From assembly GCA_017647795.1 (NCBI GenBank), contig JAGCJX010000012.1:1-64000 (forward strand): DNA of 64,000 nucleotides. The letters are read 5' to 3'. The DNA is from Bacteroidales bacterium. GTDB taxonomy: Bacteria; Bacteroidota; Bacteroidia; Bacteroidales; UBA932. The stretch's first letter is position 1; each line of letters opens with the position of its first letter. The translations under genes were made by a program, and so were the position numbers. Below are positions 1-8,013 of this stretch, piece by piece. The notes below the pieces were generated by a model. That model was not told the origin of the DNA. It did no database searches and worked only from the letters and a program-made list of their open reading frames with translations.

Positions 1-249
1 ATACCTTACATCCGTAAATAGCGGACAGAATTCAATCTCAGAATGAATTCCTGCTCCCAACCCCACATATAAACCATTACCAAAAGAGTAACCATGAGAG
101 GTCGTCGCTTCTGCTACGATTCCAGGATTCCACATCCCGCCGACAGACACATTCCCCGCATACCCTTTTTCAAACACACGATGTTGTTGCGCGAATGCCG
201 CCGCAGACATCAGCATACAGCAAGCCAATAAACAAAAAATCTTTTTCAT
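1..249 (-). CDS. Exported protein, N-terminal part only (possible outer-membrane beta-barrel)
   Basis: The reading frame runs from an ATG at 249 off the left edge, giving 83 codons without a stop. The first ~20 residues (MKKIFCLLACCMLMSAAAFA, then QQ) are a clear signal peptide with an AFA-Q cleavage site. The mature part is rich in Gly, Tyr and Val with alternating polar and hydrophobic residues (for example YSFGNGLYVGLGAGIHSEIE), as in small outer-membrane barrels. The family cannot be named from this fragment. It lies on the same strand downstream of the 41-residue peptide gene (66 bp away) and may be co-transcribed with it. Confidence 0.7.
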   Translation of the reverse strand, partial: MKKIFCLLACCMLMSAAAFAQQHRVFEKGYAGNVSVGGMWNPGIVAEATTSHGYSFGNGLYVGLGAGIHSEIEFCPLFTDVRY

Positions 250-314
250 AACATTTCTTTTTAAAGTGAATAACTCCGTTTACGGAAATAAAAAATTAAT
301 TTGAATTTCTTCTC

Positions 315-440
315 TTACTTCTCCTCAATCGGAACATAAATAACCTCGTCTGAGGCTGCGATTGGTTGGGTTGCTGATTTTGCAATTTGATGAAAGAATA
401 GGCAGATTATTGCCCCGAAAAGAAGAGTGATTTTTTTCAT
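315..440 (-). CDS. Small exported peptide (41 aa)
   Basis: A short frame from ATG at 440 to TAA at 315. It begins MKKITLLFGAIICLFFHQIA, a typical signal peptide, and continues with about 20 residues ending in DEVIYVPIEEK. A TAAATTTG -7 box lies at 464-471 (minus), and two direct repeats sit just upstream of it. I do not recognise a family. Small exported peptides next to TPR/HTH membrane regulators do occur in Bacteroidota, so the peptide may be a target or ligand of the regulator encoded upstream; that is inference. Support comes from the signal peptide, the promoter position and the lack of any competing frame. Confidence 0.6.
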   Translation of the reverse strand: MKKITLLFGAIICLFFHQIAKSATQPIAASDEVIYVPIEEK

Positions 441-463
441 AAGATTGGGTAGTTTGTTGCCAT

Positions 464-471
464 CAAATTTA
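464..471 (-). promoter_or_regulatory. -7 box TAAATTTG for the 41-aa peptide gene
   Basis: The minus strand reads TAAATTTG, matching the Bacteroidota TAnnTTTG element, 23 bp before the ATG at 440. No TTG is present at the usual -33 distance. The position is instead occupied by the proximal repeat at 491-500, which suggests activator-dependent transcription. Confidence 0.55.
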
Positions 472-490
472 CCCAATAATCCGCAAAAGC

Positions 491-520
491 GGTCTTACAG
501 AACGCAATTTGACCTTACAA
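491..520 (-). promoter_or_regulatory. Direct repeat pair, candidate activator-binding site
   Basis: On the plus strand GGTCTTACAG (491-500) and GACCTTACAA (511-520) are direct repeats of GRYCTTACAR with starts exactly 20 bp apart, about two helical turns. On the minus strand they read CTGTAAGACC and TTGTAAGGTC. The proximal copy ends 19 bp upstream of the -7 box at 464-471. A third copy, GATCTTACAA, is at 597-606 inside the terminator stem. That the neighbouring HTH regulator binds here is inference. Confidence 0.45.
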
Positions 521-580
521 ATCACTCTTTCTTTGATTTTTTATCTTCTTGATTATCCGGTACTTAAAGAAAACAAAAGA

Positions 581-612
581 CCCCCTTTGTAAATTTGATC
601 TTACAAAGGGGG
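581..612 (-). terminator. Rho-independent terminator after the TPR/HTH regulator
   Basis: A perfect 12-bp stem (581-592 with 601-612, CCCCCTTTGTAA) and an 8-nt loop. On the minus strand it is followed by a T-rich tract (TCTTTTGTTTTC). It lies 24 bp past the regulator stop codon. Confidence 0.8.
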
Positions 613-636
613 CTTTTCTTCTGACAAGTCCTGTTT

Positions 637-2256
637 TCAACGCAAATATCGCAGGTATTTTGACTTCGAAGAACTTGACAGGCTCTCAATCTTTTTGATG
701 ATTCTCGATTTACGCGTATAAATACTGGCTGTACTCAGATTCGTTATACAACTTATGATTCGGGTATCTAACTTGATTACGAAAAAGCAAATCAGCAATA
801 CTTCCTGATCTGTCAGATCTACTTCGGAACGCATATCTCGAATCAGATTATCCAAATCTTGATCCAGAATGGTCGCCAATCGACCTTCCTCTTCAATCCC
901 AGAAAACAACTCAGTAATCTTTTGCATCATCAATTCATGATGCAACGATGTCTCTAGACCTGATCGGCTGTACAAGAAGTACAAATCATTGACAACTTTG
1001 AATTTTTCCCGATACAGATCTACAAATTTATCCTCCAACTCATTCTGGGAGGATTCCATTCGTGAATTCGCATAACGCAAAGTACTCAACATGTTCTCAT
1101 ACGATTCCTGCTGAATACGCTTCCGATGCAGTAGATGACGATAAATCGCTACACTCACAACAAGCAGCATAAGAAAGAGTAACAGGAAGACATATTGCTG
1201 ACGCTCTTTTAACTTCAACTGATGCTGATGCTGCTGAGAATGGTATTCCGAAACAATTCGAAGCGTCGACTGCGATAATACTTGTTCAAAATAGCGGTTC
1301 TGTTTCTCTGCCAACGCCTGTAAGTACAAGACCTGTTTCGCTTCGTCCCCTTCCAACAGGGCTATCCGATACCCCCCCCAATAGTCGGAGTCTGGGCGAT
1401 CGTATAGTGAGAGAAGGTAGTTGGAAGTTTCTGTGTCACCCAACATTCGATAGGCATAGGCCAAGCGACCTGCATCATCCCGATCTATCCGATAATCATA
1501 CTTCATGATGAGAGTGTCATACAAGGATATGCTCTTTCTCGCATCCGGAACAGGCTTTATAAGGTTGTTTAAGGCATAGTTGACATAATAATCCTGAACT
1601 ACGTACTTGTGCATCTGGTGAACGGGTAAAGACTCATATACTGAGTCTGCTTGAGACCACAAGTCTATTGACTGATAATACTTCGCCTTATCTATCAAGG
1701 CGATATGATACTGCAAAGTATCCTCTGCTAACAAAAATTCTTGAATTCCCAGTTCCAGGCATCGGTTTTCCTCCTCACTACAATAGTGCATATCATAGAT
1801 GTGACGCATCGCCATGTATACCAAACCATTCATTCGGTGATCCTCAACATCTGACATCCAGGTTTCCGATTCTAGAAAACTCAACAGTGCTCGTTCATCT
1901 TCTCCAGCATTTTGATACACCCGACCCTGATAATAATATGCCTTCATCTTCTCATCCGCTGTCCCGTGCCGGCTGTAGTAGGCTACTGCGGGTGCAATCA
2001 GAGAATCCGACGTGAGATCGATGTAGTTCTTGTCCAGGGCCATGGATTTGAGCAAGGCATAATGCGCCCGATCACGACGACGGTGAAGATCCTCAACATC
2101 CATCGAATCCAACACCCGCAAGGCTCGTTCCGGCTCCGCATTCAGGTACGTTTCCACCGCCAACAACTCCTGACGGATCCGATCGGACTGACAAGAAACA
2201 AAACACAACAACAGGAGCGGAAGGAGCGCAAATCGGATGAGAACAGTTTTTTTCAT
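637..2256 (-). CDS. Membrane-bound TPR / helix-turn-helix regulator (539 aa)
   Basis: Starting at ATG 2256 the protein opens with a lipoprotein-like signal (LLLCFVSCQSD) and a helical TPR-type region of about 300 residues, including the familiar opening YLNAEPERALRVLDSMD. A single transmembrane segment follows at about residues 352-374 (FLLLFLMLLVVSVAIY). Then come a coiled-coil stretch and a C-terminal helix-turn-helix-like region (TDQEVLLICFF ... STASIYTRKSRIIKKI). This is the layout of Bacteroidota one-component membrane regulators with an external TPR sensor and a cytoplasmic DNA-binding end. A longer in-frame extension exists upstream but runs through the terminator at 2291-2320, so the internal ATG followed by a signal peptide is preferred. 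Base composition is AT-richer than the genes beyond 2343. The likely target is the small peptide gene downstream. Confidence 0.8.
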   Translation of the reverse strand: MKKTVLIRFALLPLLLLCFVSCQSDRIRQELLAVETYLNAEPERALRVLDSMDVEDLHRRRDRAHYALLKSMALDKNYIDLTSDSLIAPAVAYYSRHGTADEKMKAYYYQGRVYQNAGEDERALLSFLESETWMSDVEDHRMNGLVYMAMRHIYDMHYCSEEENRCLELGIQEFLLAEDTLQYHIALIDKAKYYQSIDLWSQADSVYESLPVHQMHKYVVQDYYVNYALNNLIKPVPDARKSISLYDTLIMKYDYRIDRDDAGRLAYAYRMLGDTETSNYLLSLYDRPDSDYWGGYRIALLEGDEAKQVLYLQALAEKQNRYFEQVLSQSTLRIVSEYHSQQHQHQLKLKERQQYVFLLLFLMLLVVSVAIYRHLLHRKRIQQESYENMLSTLRYANSRMESSQNELEDKFVDLYREKFKVVNDLYFLYSRSGLETSLHHELMMQKITELFSGIEEEGRLATILDQDLDNLIRDMRSEVDLTDQEVLLICFFVIKLDTRIISCITNLSTASIYTRKSRIIKKIESLSSSSKSKYLRYLR

Positions 2257-2290
2257 GACAACGAAATTAGGAAAAATTCTCCAAAATAAA

Positions 2291-2320
2291 ACCCGGAGCA
2301 AGTTACAACTCTCTCCGGGT
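2291..2320 (-). terminator. Terminator after the Gate-domain membrane protein
   Basis: Stem ACCCGGAG (2291-2298) with CTCCGGGT (2313-2320). On the minus strand the hairpin is followed by TTTATTTTGG. It sits 22 bp past the stop codon at 2343. Confidence 0.75.
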
Positions 2321-2342
2321 TCTGCGTATGGGGATTGGATAT

Positions 2343-3476
2343 TTAGAAAATCAAATTGATCAGAACAAATGACCAGTGTGCAACGATACCGGCAACCAAT
2401 CCGCCGATGGTGTGTGCTACAATGGCGTTTGAGGTCAGTTTTCGGTATCCCAATGAGTCCAGCATGGCCGTATGGGTGCTCAGGTAACCACTCCAGCACA
2501 TACCCATGGCAGTAAATACGGCAATGGCGTTGCCATCAATCAGGCCGGCTGTCTGGAATTTGGGAACCAGACCCAAGGCTGCTCCTACAGCTCCCAAGGA
2601 AGTAATCGGGAACGCTACCAGTTCCGGGTTGGTGAAACCGAAGAGCCATTCAAAAACGAAGTTGATTTTGGAGGCCAGGAGGGGCAAAAGACCTACACCT
2701 TGGTAGGCGCTACCATCGTAACCGTTTTCTCCGGCACCGAAGGTCAGCATCATGACCACGGATGAAATGATCAGAACGCCCGGAATGATGGCCAAGCCCA
2801 GTTCAACCCCAGTTTTACCACCGTCCAACAGGGAGTTTAGTACGCGGAGGAACGTGTTCCCTTCTGTTTTGAAGGAGATTTGTTGTTCATCACCACCTTG
2901 GATCTCGTCATCCAATTCGGGATAGTGTTTCAGCAGGGAGCGTTGCATCAGGCGGGTTGAAACGATGCTGCCGGCAAAGGATCCGATCAGACCGATGAGT
3001 GCTGCAGAGGCGTATCCCCGGCCAGCCATGAATACCAGAACAACAAGACCCATACCGAAAGCAGTGCCAAAGTTGGTCAAGGAGATCAGTTGGTATTTTT
3101 TGAAGTAGTGGCTGAAGTTGGAATCTTTAGAGAGGCTGATGATGGCCGGGTTGTCCGAAAGGAAGGTCATCACGCCGCCCAGGGCTGCTACGCCGGGCAG
3201 GTTGTACAGGGGTTTCATCAACGGACGCAACAGGACTTCCAGTAGACGCACGACACCAAATTCAACAAATAATTTGGACAGCGCTCCGGTGAGGACTGTG
3301 ATACCCATCAAGTAGAATACGGTGTTCAGCAAGAGGTCGTGCGATGTGTTCATCAAGGTGTTCATCATGTTGGGAACTCCCATGACATGTCCCATACCTC
3401 CGAAGAAGGCAAAAAAGACCAAAAGGAAGATGCCTGCTTCCAGGCGACGCTTGGTCAGAAATTTCATTTTTTTCAT
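2343..3476 (-). CDS. Nucleoside-recognition (Gate) domain inner-membrane protein, CD0519/CD1768-like
   Basis: A 377-residue polytopic membrane protein with roughly ten hydrophobic segments. The conserved core around FLSDNPAIISLSKDSNF and the loop LTNFGTAFGMGLVVLVFMAG resembles the nucleoside-recognition/Gate family, in particular the CD0519/CD1768-type membrane proteins. Such proteins are thought to move small solutes, but the substrate is not known to me. The gene lies 18 bp downstream of the porin gene on the same strand, so the pair is probably one transcript serving outer- and inner-membrane passage of the same compound. The start MKKMKFLTKRR is preceded closely by the porin stop. Family assignment is moderately sure; transport specificity is unknown. 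Confidence 0.7.
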   Translation of the reverse strand: MKKMKFLTKRRLEAGIFLLVFFAFFGGMGHVMGVPNMMNTLMNTSHDLLLNTVFYLMGITVLTGALSKLFVEFGVVRLLEVLLRPLMKPLYNLPGVAALGGVMTFLSDNPAIISLSKDSNFSHYFKKYQLISLTNFGTAFGMGLVVLVFMAGRGYASAALIGLIGSFAGSIVSTRLMQRSLLKHYPELDDEIQGGDEQQISFKTEGNTFLRVLNSLLDGGKTGVELGLAIIPGVLIISSVVMMLTFGAGENGYDGSAYQGVGLLPLLASKINFVFEWLFGFTNPELVAFPITSLGAVGAALGLVPKFQTAGLIDGNAIAVFTAMGMCWSGYLSTHTAMLDSLGYRKLTSNAIVAHTIGGLVAGIVAHWSFVLINLIF

Positions 3477-3494
3477 AAGTTATCGATGAGTTGG

Positions 3495-4511
3495 TTATTT
3501 CTTGAGGACGTTCATTTGCCAGCGGATCCCTACGTTGAGTGAAACTGGTTGCGGATCATTGTTGTTGGTGTATACGTAGGCGTGTACACGCAAGGTCTTT
3601 TTCATTGCTTTGATGGGGAAGAGTTCGATACCCCCACCGAAGTAGGCATATTCAACTCCCGGAACGACGTAACGGTCGAAGACCATGGCCGGGGGCGTGT
3701 TCGGGTTTTGAACGTTGTTCTGGTCGTATCCACCTTTGATGAAGACGCGTGCCTGTTCGGTAATGTCGTACGTCATGCGGCTGATGATCGAGTAGTCTCC
3801 AAAGAGGTTGTCTTGTTGCGCGGAGGCGCGGAGCATATAGTCCAGTTCCCAGCAGAAGTTGCCACTTTGGAATTGGTTACCCAAGGCCAGGTAGTGGATA
3901 AAATCAGAATCCTGGTACTCAATGGCGTTGTAGGAGTAAATAGTCTTGAACTTTCCGAAGTTTCCGTACCAGATCAGGTTGTACGCAAAACAGTTGTTCA
4001 GTGCAGTCGTGGCGAACGGGGAGTTGGTAACTTGCCCGATCAGGGTGTGGCGGCCGTTGGGAGAGGTATAGCCCAGGGAGACTCCCAATTGGAAGGGGTT
4101 TACGTTGTTCCAGAAGTCAGACCAGAAGTATACGTCAATGGGAGCCTGGTCGTACTCGTAGCCTCCGATGAGAACAACTTGCTTACCTGCAGAAATGTTC
4201 CAGTTGTTGTTGATGCGATAGGTCAGGTAAGCCCAGTCGGTTGCTCCAAAAAACGAGGTAGGGGTACCGTTGTCCTTGTACAACCGTTGACGGAGACTGT
4301 AGGAGAACCGGTCATCAATCTTGCCGTCGATCAGAAGTTTGAAATATTTGCCGGTAAATCCGGTTTCTACGTTTTCAAAATCATAGGTGTTGAACACCCC
4401 GTCTGCACGCAGGTCGAAGCGGATGGCGAGGGTGGAATCGCTGTCCTGGCTGGCGGCAAAGGCCGAGGCCATCAGGCACATGAAAATCCAAAGAAGAAGA
4501 TGCTTTTTCAT
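3495..4511 (-). CDS. Porin of the phosphate-selective porin O/P type (338 aa)
   Basis: The signal peptide MKKHLLLWIFMCLMASAFA is followed by a beta-barrel-rich sequence with many alternating aromatic and polar strands. Features typical of the porin O/P superfamily are the early FDLRADG strand, GKYFKLLIDGKIDDRFSYSL, and AGKQVVLIGGYEYDQAP. It ends in a short strand (LNVGIRWQMNVLKK). It would form a passive channel in the outer membrane. It is the first gene of a probable two-gene operon with the Gate-domain protein. A -7 box is found at 4520-4527. Superfamily assignment is good; the permeant is not deducible, and phosphate selectivity should not be assumed. Confidence 0.8.
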   Translation of the reverse strand: MKKHLLLWIFMCLMASAFAASQDSDSTLAIRFDLRADGVFNTYDFENVETGFTGKYFKLLIDGKIDDRFSYSLRQRLYKDNGTPTSFFGATDWAYLTYRINNNWNISAGKQVVLIGGYEYDQAPIDVYFWSDFWNNVNPFQLGVSLGYTSPNGRHTLIGQVTNSPFATTALNNCFAYNLIWYGNFGKFKTIYSYNAIEYQDSDFIHYLALGNQFQSGNFCWELDYMLRASAQQDNLFGDYSIISRMTYDITEQARVFIKGGYDQNNVQNPNTPPAMVFDRYVVPGVEYAYFGGGIELFPIKAMKKTLRVHAYVYTNNNDPQPVSLNVGIRWQMNVLKK

Positions 4512-4519
4512 ATAAAAAA

Positions 4520-4527
4520 CAAAGGTA
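4520..4527 (-). promoter_or_regulatory. -7 box TACCTTTG of the porin operon
   Basis: The minus strand reads TACCTTTG followed by only 8 nt before the ATG at 4511, so the transcript would have almost no leader. No convincing -33 TTG is seen. Confidence 0.5.
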
Positions 4528-4559
4528 TAAAAAAGTTTGGGTCGGTGGTGTGATCCGGC

Positions 4560-5375
4560 TTATTTCCTAAAGATTCCGAACATCGTCGATCCGCTGCCAC
4601 TCATGGCCGCGTAGACAGCCCCCTGTTCGTATAGCTCTTGTTTGATTCGGGCCAATTCGGGGAAGTTGGCAAATACGGTCTTCTCAAAATCGTTTTCCAA
4701 CAAGTCTTTCCATTGCTCAATGGGTAGGCGCAGGATGTCTCGCAAGTCCATTTCTCCCTCGGGCTTGGGGGTGCCGAAAGCCCGGCGGGGGGTAATGCCA
4801 CGGTAGGCAACCGGGGTGGAAACGTGGATGCCCGGGGTAACCAGTCGGATTTCGTATGCATCTGCGTTGAGTACCTGGGTGAGTACATCGGAGCAGAAGG
4901 GTTGGAGTTCGTCTCCCTTGCCTTCTCCGTACATCGGTTGGTTGAGGACAAAGAACGGACAGTCGCTGCCCAGGCGTCCGGCATATTCCATCAGTTGTTC
5001 CTCGGAGAGGTTGAGTTGGAAGAGTCGGTTGAGTCCCATCAGGGTGAAAGCACCATCTGCAGAGCCGCCACCCATCCCAGCACCGATGGGGATGTTCTTG
5101 TACAGGTGGATGTCCACCGGGGGAAGTTTGTAGTCGGACTCCAGGAGTCGGAAAGCACGCACGCAGATTTCATTTTCCTGGTTGTTGTCGGGCAGGTCGT
5201 AGGGGCGTCCGTAGGACTGGAAAGAGAAGTGGTCGCTTTCCGTGATTTCCAGGATGTCTTGCAGTCCCATAAAAGGAACAAAGACGGTTTCCAAATTATG
5301 GAAGCCGTCTGGTCTCTTTTCGGTAACCCGCAGACCAAGGTTGAGTTTGGCGTTAGGGTATAGAATGATGTTCAT
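4560..5375 (-). CDS. ispE: 4-diphosphocytidyl-2-C-methyl-D-erythritol kinase
   Basis: GHMP-family kinase that phosphorylates CDP-methylerythritol in the non-mevalonate isoprenoid pathway. The start MNIILYPNAKLNLGLRV at 5375 gives 271 aa, the usual family size, and matches the normal N-terminal PAKLNL motif. An upstream in-frame ATG would overlap the nrdJ stop and add 15 unrelated residues. The ATP-binding loop IPIGAGMGGGSAD and the C-terminal AAMSGSGSTMFGIF glycine motif are intact. The gene starts 22 bp after nrdJ and is probably co-transcribed with it. Confidence 0.93.
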   Translation of the reverse strand: MNIILYPNAKLNLGLRVTEKRPDGFHNLETVFVPFMGLQDILEITESDHFSFQSYGRPYDLPDNNQENEICVRAFRLLESDYKLPPVDIHLYKNIPIGAGMGGGSADGAFTLMGLNRLFQLNLSEEQLMEYAGRLGSDCPFFVLNQPMYGEGKGDELQPFCSDVLTQVLNADAYEIRLVTPGIHVSTPVAYRGITPRRAFGTPKPEGEMDLRDILRLPIEQWKDLLENDFEKTVFANFPELARIKQELYEQGAVYAAMSGSGSTMFGIFRK

Positions 5376-5397
5376 GAGTTCTTGTGTTGGGGGTGCA

Positions 5398-7917
5398 TCA
5401 ACCGCATTTTCCGTGGCCACAGTCTTGGCAAATCAAGCAACCTTCCTGGTAGATGAGGTTGGATGAGTCACATTTGACGCATTTTTGGCCGGATTCATCG
5501 CGGGTTCCGTTGGGGATGTATTGTTTCAAGGCGCGTTCTACCCCGTTTTTCCAAGAGTTGATGCTGGCGTTGTCCAGATCCAATCCTTTGATGATGTTGA
5601 GGATGTCGATGATCGGAACGTTGTGGCGCATGACGCCGGAAATGAATTTCGCATAGTTCCAGAACTCTTTGTCAAACATGTGGGAGATACCACCGGACAC
5701 ACCCGGATAACCGTAGCAGTCTTTGTAGTGGAAGTCGTAACGGGTTACGCCTTTTTCGTCCGTTTCTTTCACGATCCAACCTTTGACGATGGATTTGGGG
5801 ATGGAGCGGGTGTCTTCATCCAACAGACCGGTAAAGATTTCGTAGGGTTTTCCGTTCAATTTGCCGACCAAAGCGATCCATTGTTGAGCACCGTTCTTGA
5901 AGCGGATCACGTCAGCTTCCAACGATTTCGGACGTTTTTTGGGTTTGATGATGTTTTCACCACCTTCTTTGGAGGATACCAGCACACCGGTGCGGGATCC
6001 ATCACGGTAAACGGTGATCCCTTTGCAGCCACATTCCCAAGCGGTGCGATACACCTCTGCGACCATGTCTTCGCTGATGTCGCGCGGCAGGTTGACGGTT
6101 ACGCTGATGGAGTGGTCCACCCATTTTTGCATTTGACCTTGCATCTTCACTTTGGCAACCCAGTCAATGTCGTTGGAGGTTGCTTTGTGGTAGGGGGATT
6201 TGGCTACCAAGGCTTGGATTTGTTCTTCGTTCCAGGTCTTGACCTCGTCCGGGTTGTAACCGGCAACCTTGCACCAGGTCAAGAAGTGGTGGTGGAATAC
6301 AAAATATTCTTCGAAGCAGTCGCCGTTTTCGTCTTTGAATGCGATGACTGCATTGCGGTCGTTGGGGTTGACTTTTCTTCTGCGTTTGTAGAACGGCAAG
6401 AAGACCGGTTCGATACCGGAGGTGGTTTGGGTCATCAAGCTGGTGGTTCCGGTCGGAGCGATGGTCAGCATGGAGATGTTACGACGTCCTTTTTCTACCA
6501 TTTCTGCATACAACGCCGGGTCACATTCGCGAATGCGGCTGATCATCGGGTTGTTTTCTTCGCGTTTGCTGTCGTAGATCGGGAATGCTCCACGCTCACC
6601 TGCCATGATGACAGAAGAACGGTAAGCTGCTACAGCCAAGGTTTGTTGCACTTCCACAGCGATGGCAATGGCCTCATCGGAGCCATAGGTGTAGCCCAAT
6701 GCGGCCAGCATGTCTCCTTCACCGGTAATGCCCAAACCGGTACGGCGTCCACCCAAGGATTTTTTCTTGATCTTTTCCCACAATTCCACTTCGGTGCGTT
6801 TTACGTCTTCGCTTTCCGGGTCGGATTGTACTTTGTTCAAGATGGCCTCGATTTTTTCCATTTCAAGGTCAATCAAGTCGTCCATCAGGCGCATGGCTTT
6901 GATGACGTGTTGCTTGAACAATTCGTAGTTGAATTTGGCTTCCGGAGTGAACGGATTTTCAACGTACGAATAGAGGTTCATCGCGATCAGACGGCAAGAG
7001 TCGTAGGGGCACAACGGAATTTCTCCGCAGGGGTTGGTGCTGACGGTCCGGTATCCGAGGTCTGCATAGCAATCCGGCACAGATTCGCGCAGGATGGTGT
7101 CCCAAAACAGCACACCCGGTTCTGCCGACTTCCAGGCATTGTGGATGATTTTTTTCCACAAAGCCGTCGCGTTGATTTCTTTGGTGTATTTCGGTTCGTT
7201 GGAATACACCGGGTATTGTTGGATGTAGGGTTCTCCATTCAGGGCGCAACGCATAAAGTCATCGTCGACTTTCACAGAAACATTGGCACCGGTGACCTTT
7301 CCTTTTTCCATCTTGGCATCAATGAAGGCCTCGGAATCGGGGTGTTTGATGGATACAGACAACATCAGGGCACCACGACGGCCGTCTTGAGCCACCTCGC
7401 GGGTTGAGTTGGAGTAACGTTCCATAAAGGGCACGATCCCGGTTGACGTCAAGGCACTGTTGAGCACCGGACTGCCGGTCGGACGGATGTGGGACAAGTC
7501 GTGACCTACCCCTCCGCGGCGTTTCATCAACTGTACTTGTTCTTCGTCGATTTTCAGGATACCGCCGTAAGAATCTGCAGGCTTGTCGTGGCCGATGACA
7601 AAACAGTTCGACAACGATGCCACTTGGTTTTCGTTGCCAATACCGCACATCGGACCGCCTTGCGGAATGACGTACTTGAAGTCTTTGAGCAAATTGTAGA
7701 TTTCGTCTGCACTCATCGGATTCGGGTAGTTGGCCTCGATCCGAGCAAATTCATCTGCAAGTCGGTGGTGCATGTCTTCCGGAGATGCCTCGTAAAGGTT
7801 CCCGAAAGAGTCTTTCATAGCATACTTGTTGATCCAGACAGAGGCGGCCAATTCGTCTCCGCGGAAATACTTCCGGCTGGCATCAAGGGCTTCTTCAAAG
7901 GAATAGGTTTTCTTCAT
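5398..7917 (-). CDS. nrdJ: Adenosylcobalamin-dependent (class II) ribonucleotide reductase
   Basis: Reduces ribonucleotides to deoxyribonucleotides using adenosylcobalamin as radical source, independent of oxygen. The 839-aa protein carries the barrel signatures SLSNCFVIGH, RRGGVGHDLS, NPCGEIPLCPYDSCR and TGTTSLMTQTTSGIEPVF. It ends in a four-cysteine zinc-ribbon-like tail (CVKC ... CLICQDCGHGKCG) found in many class II enzymes. The start MKKTYSFEEALDASRKYF at 7917 is chosen over an ATG nine codons upstream that has no similarity to the family start. No cobalamin riboswitch is evident in the 96 bp between it and sufD. Confidence 0.94.
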   Translation of the reverse strand: MKKTYSFEEALDASRKYFRGDELAASVWINKYAMKDSFGNLYEASPEDMHHRLADEFARIEANYPNPMSADEIYNLLKDFKYVIPQGGPMCGIGNENQVASLSNCFVIGHDKPADSYGGILKIDEEQVQLMKRRGGVGHDLSHIRPTGSPVLNSALTSTGIVPFMERYSNSTREVAQDGRRGALMLSVSIKHPDSEAFIDAKMEKGKVTGANVSVKVDDDFMRCALNGEPYIQQYPVYSNEPKYTKEINATALWKKIIHNAWKSAEPGVLFWDTILRESVPDCYADLGYRTVSTNPCGEIPLCPYDSCRLIAMNLYSYVENPFTPEAKFNYELFKQHVIKAMRLMDDLIDLEMEKIEAILNKVQSDPESEDVKRTEVELWEKIKKKSLGGRRTGLGITGEGDMLAALGYTYGSDEAIAIAVEVQQTLAVAAYRSSVIMAGERGAFPIYDSKREENNPMISRIRECDPALYAEMVEKGRRNISMLTIAPTGTTSLMTQTTSGIEPVFLPFYKRRRKVNPNDRNAVIAFKDENGDCFEEYFVFHHHFLTWCKVAGYNPDEVKTWNEEQIQALVAKSPYHKATSNDIDWVAKVKMQGQMQKWVDHSISVTVNLPRDISEDMVAEVYRTAWECGCKGITVYRDGSRTGVLVSSKEGGENIIKPKKRPKSLEADVIRFKNGAQQWIALVGKLNGKPYEIFTGLLDEDTRSIPKSIVKGWIVKETDEKGVTRYDFHYKDCYGYPGVSGGISHMFDKEFWNYAKFISGVMRHNVPIIDILNIIKGLDLDNASINSWKNGVERALKQYIPNGTRDESGQKCVKCDSSNLIYQEGCLICQDCGHGKCG

Positions 7918-8013
7918 GATCTTTTTTGTGGAAATGGCTTGCAAGGTAAGACAAAATCCATATCCAAAAAAATAAAATCAGAAGAAGTTATCAACATCAA
8001 AAAGAAGGGTTTG

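Noticed and set aside
5485-7407. A 640-codon open frame on the plus strand
   Set aside because: It lies wholly antisense to nrdJ. Its composition (rich in Val, Phe, Gly, His) is the mirror of a biased coding strand, and no family motif is present.
7918-8013. A cobalamin riboswitch before nrdJ
   Set aside because: The gap is only 96 bp and I see no B12-box or matching stems.
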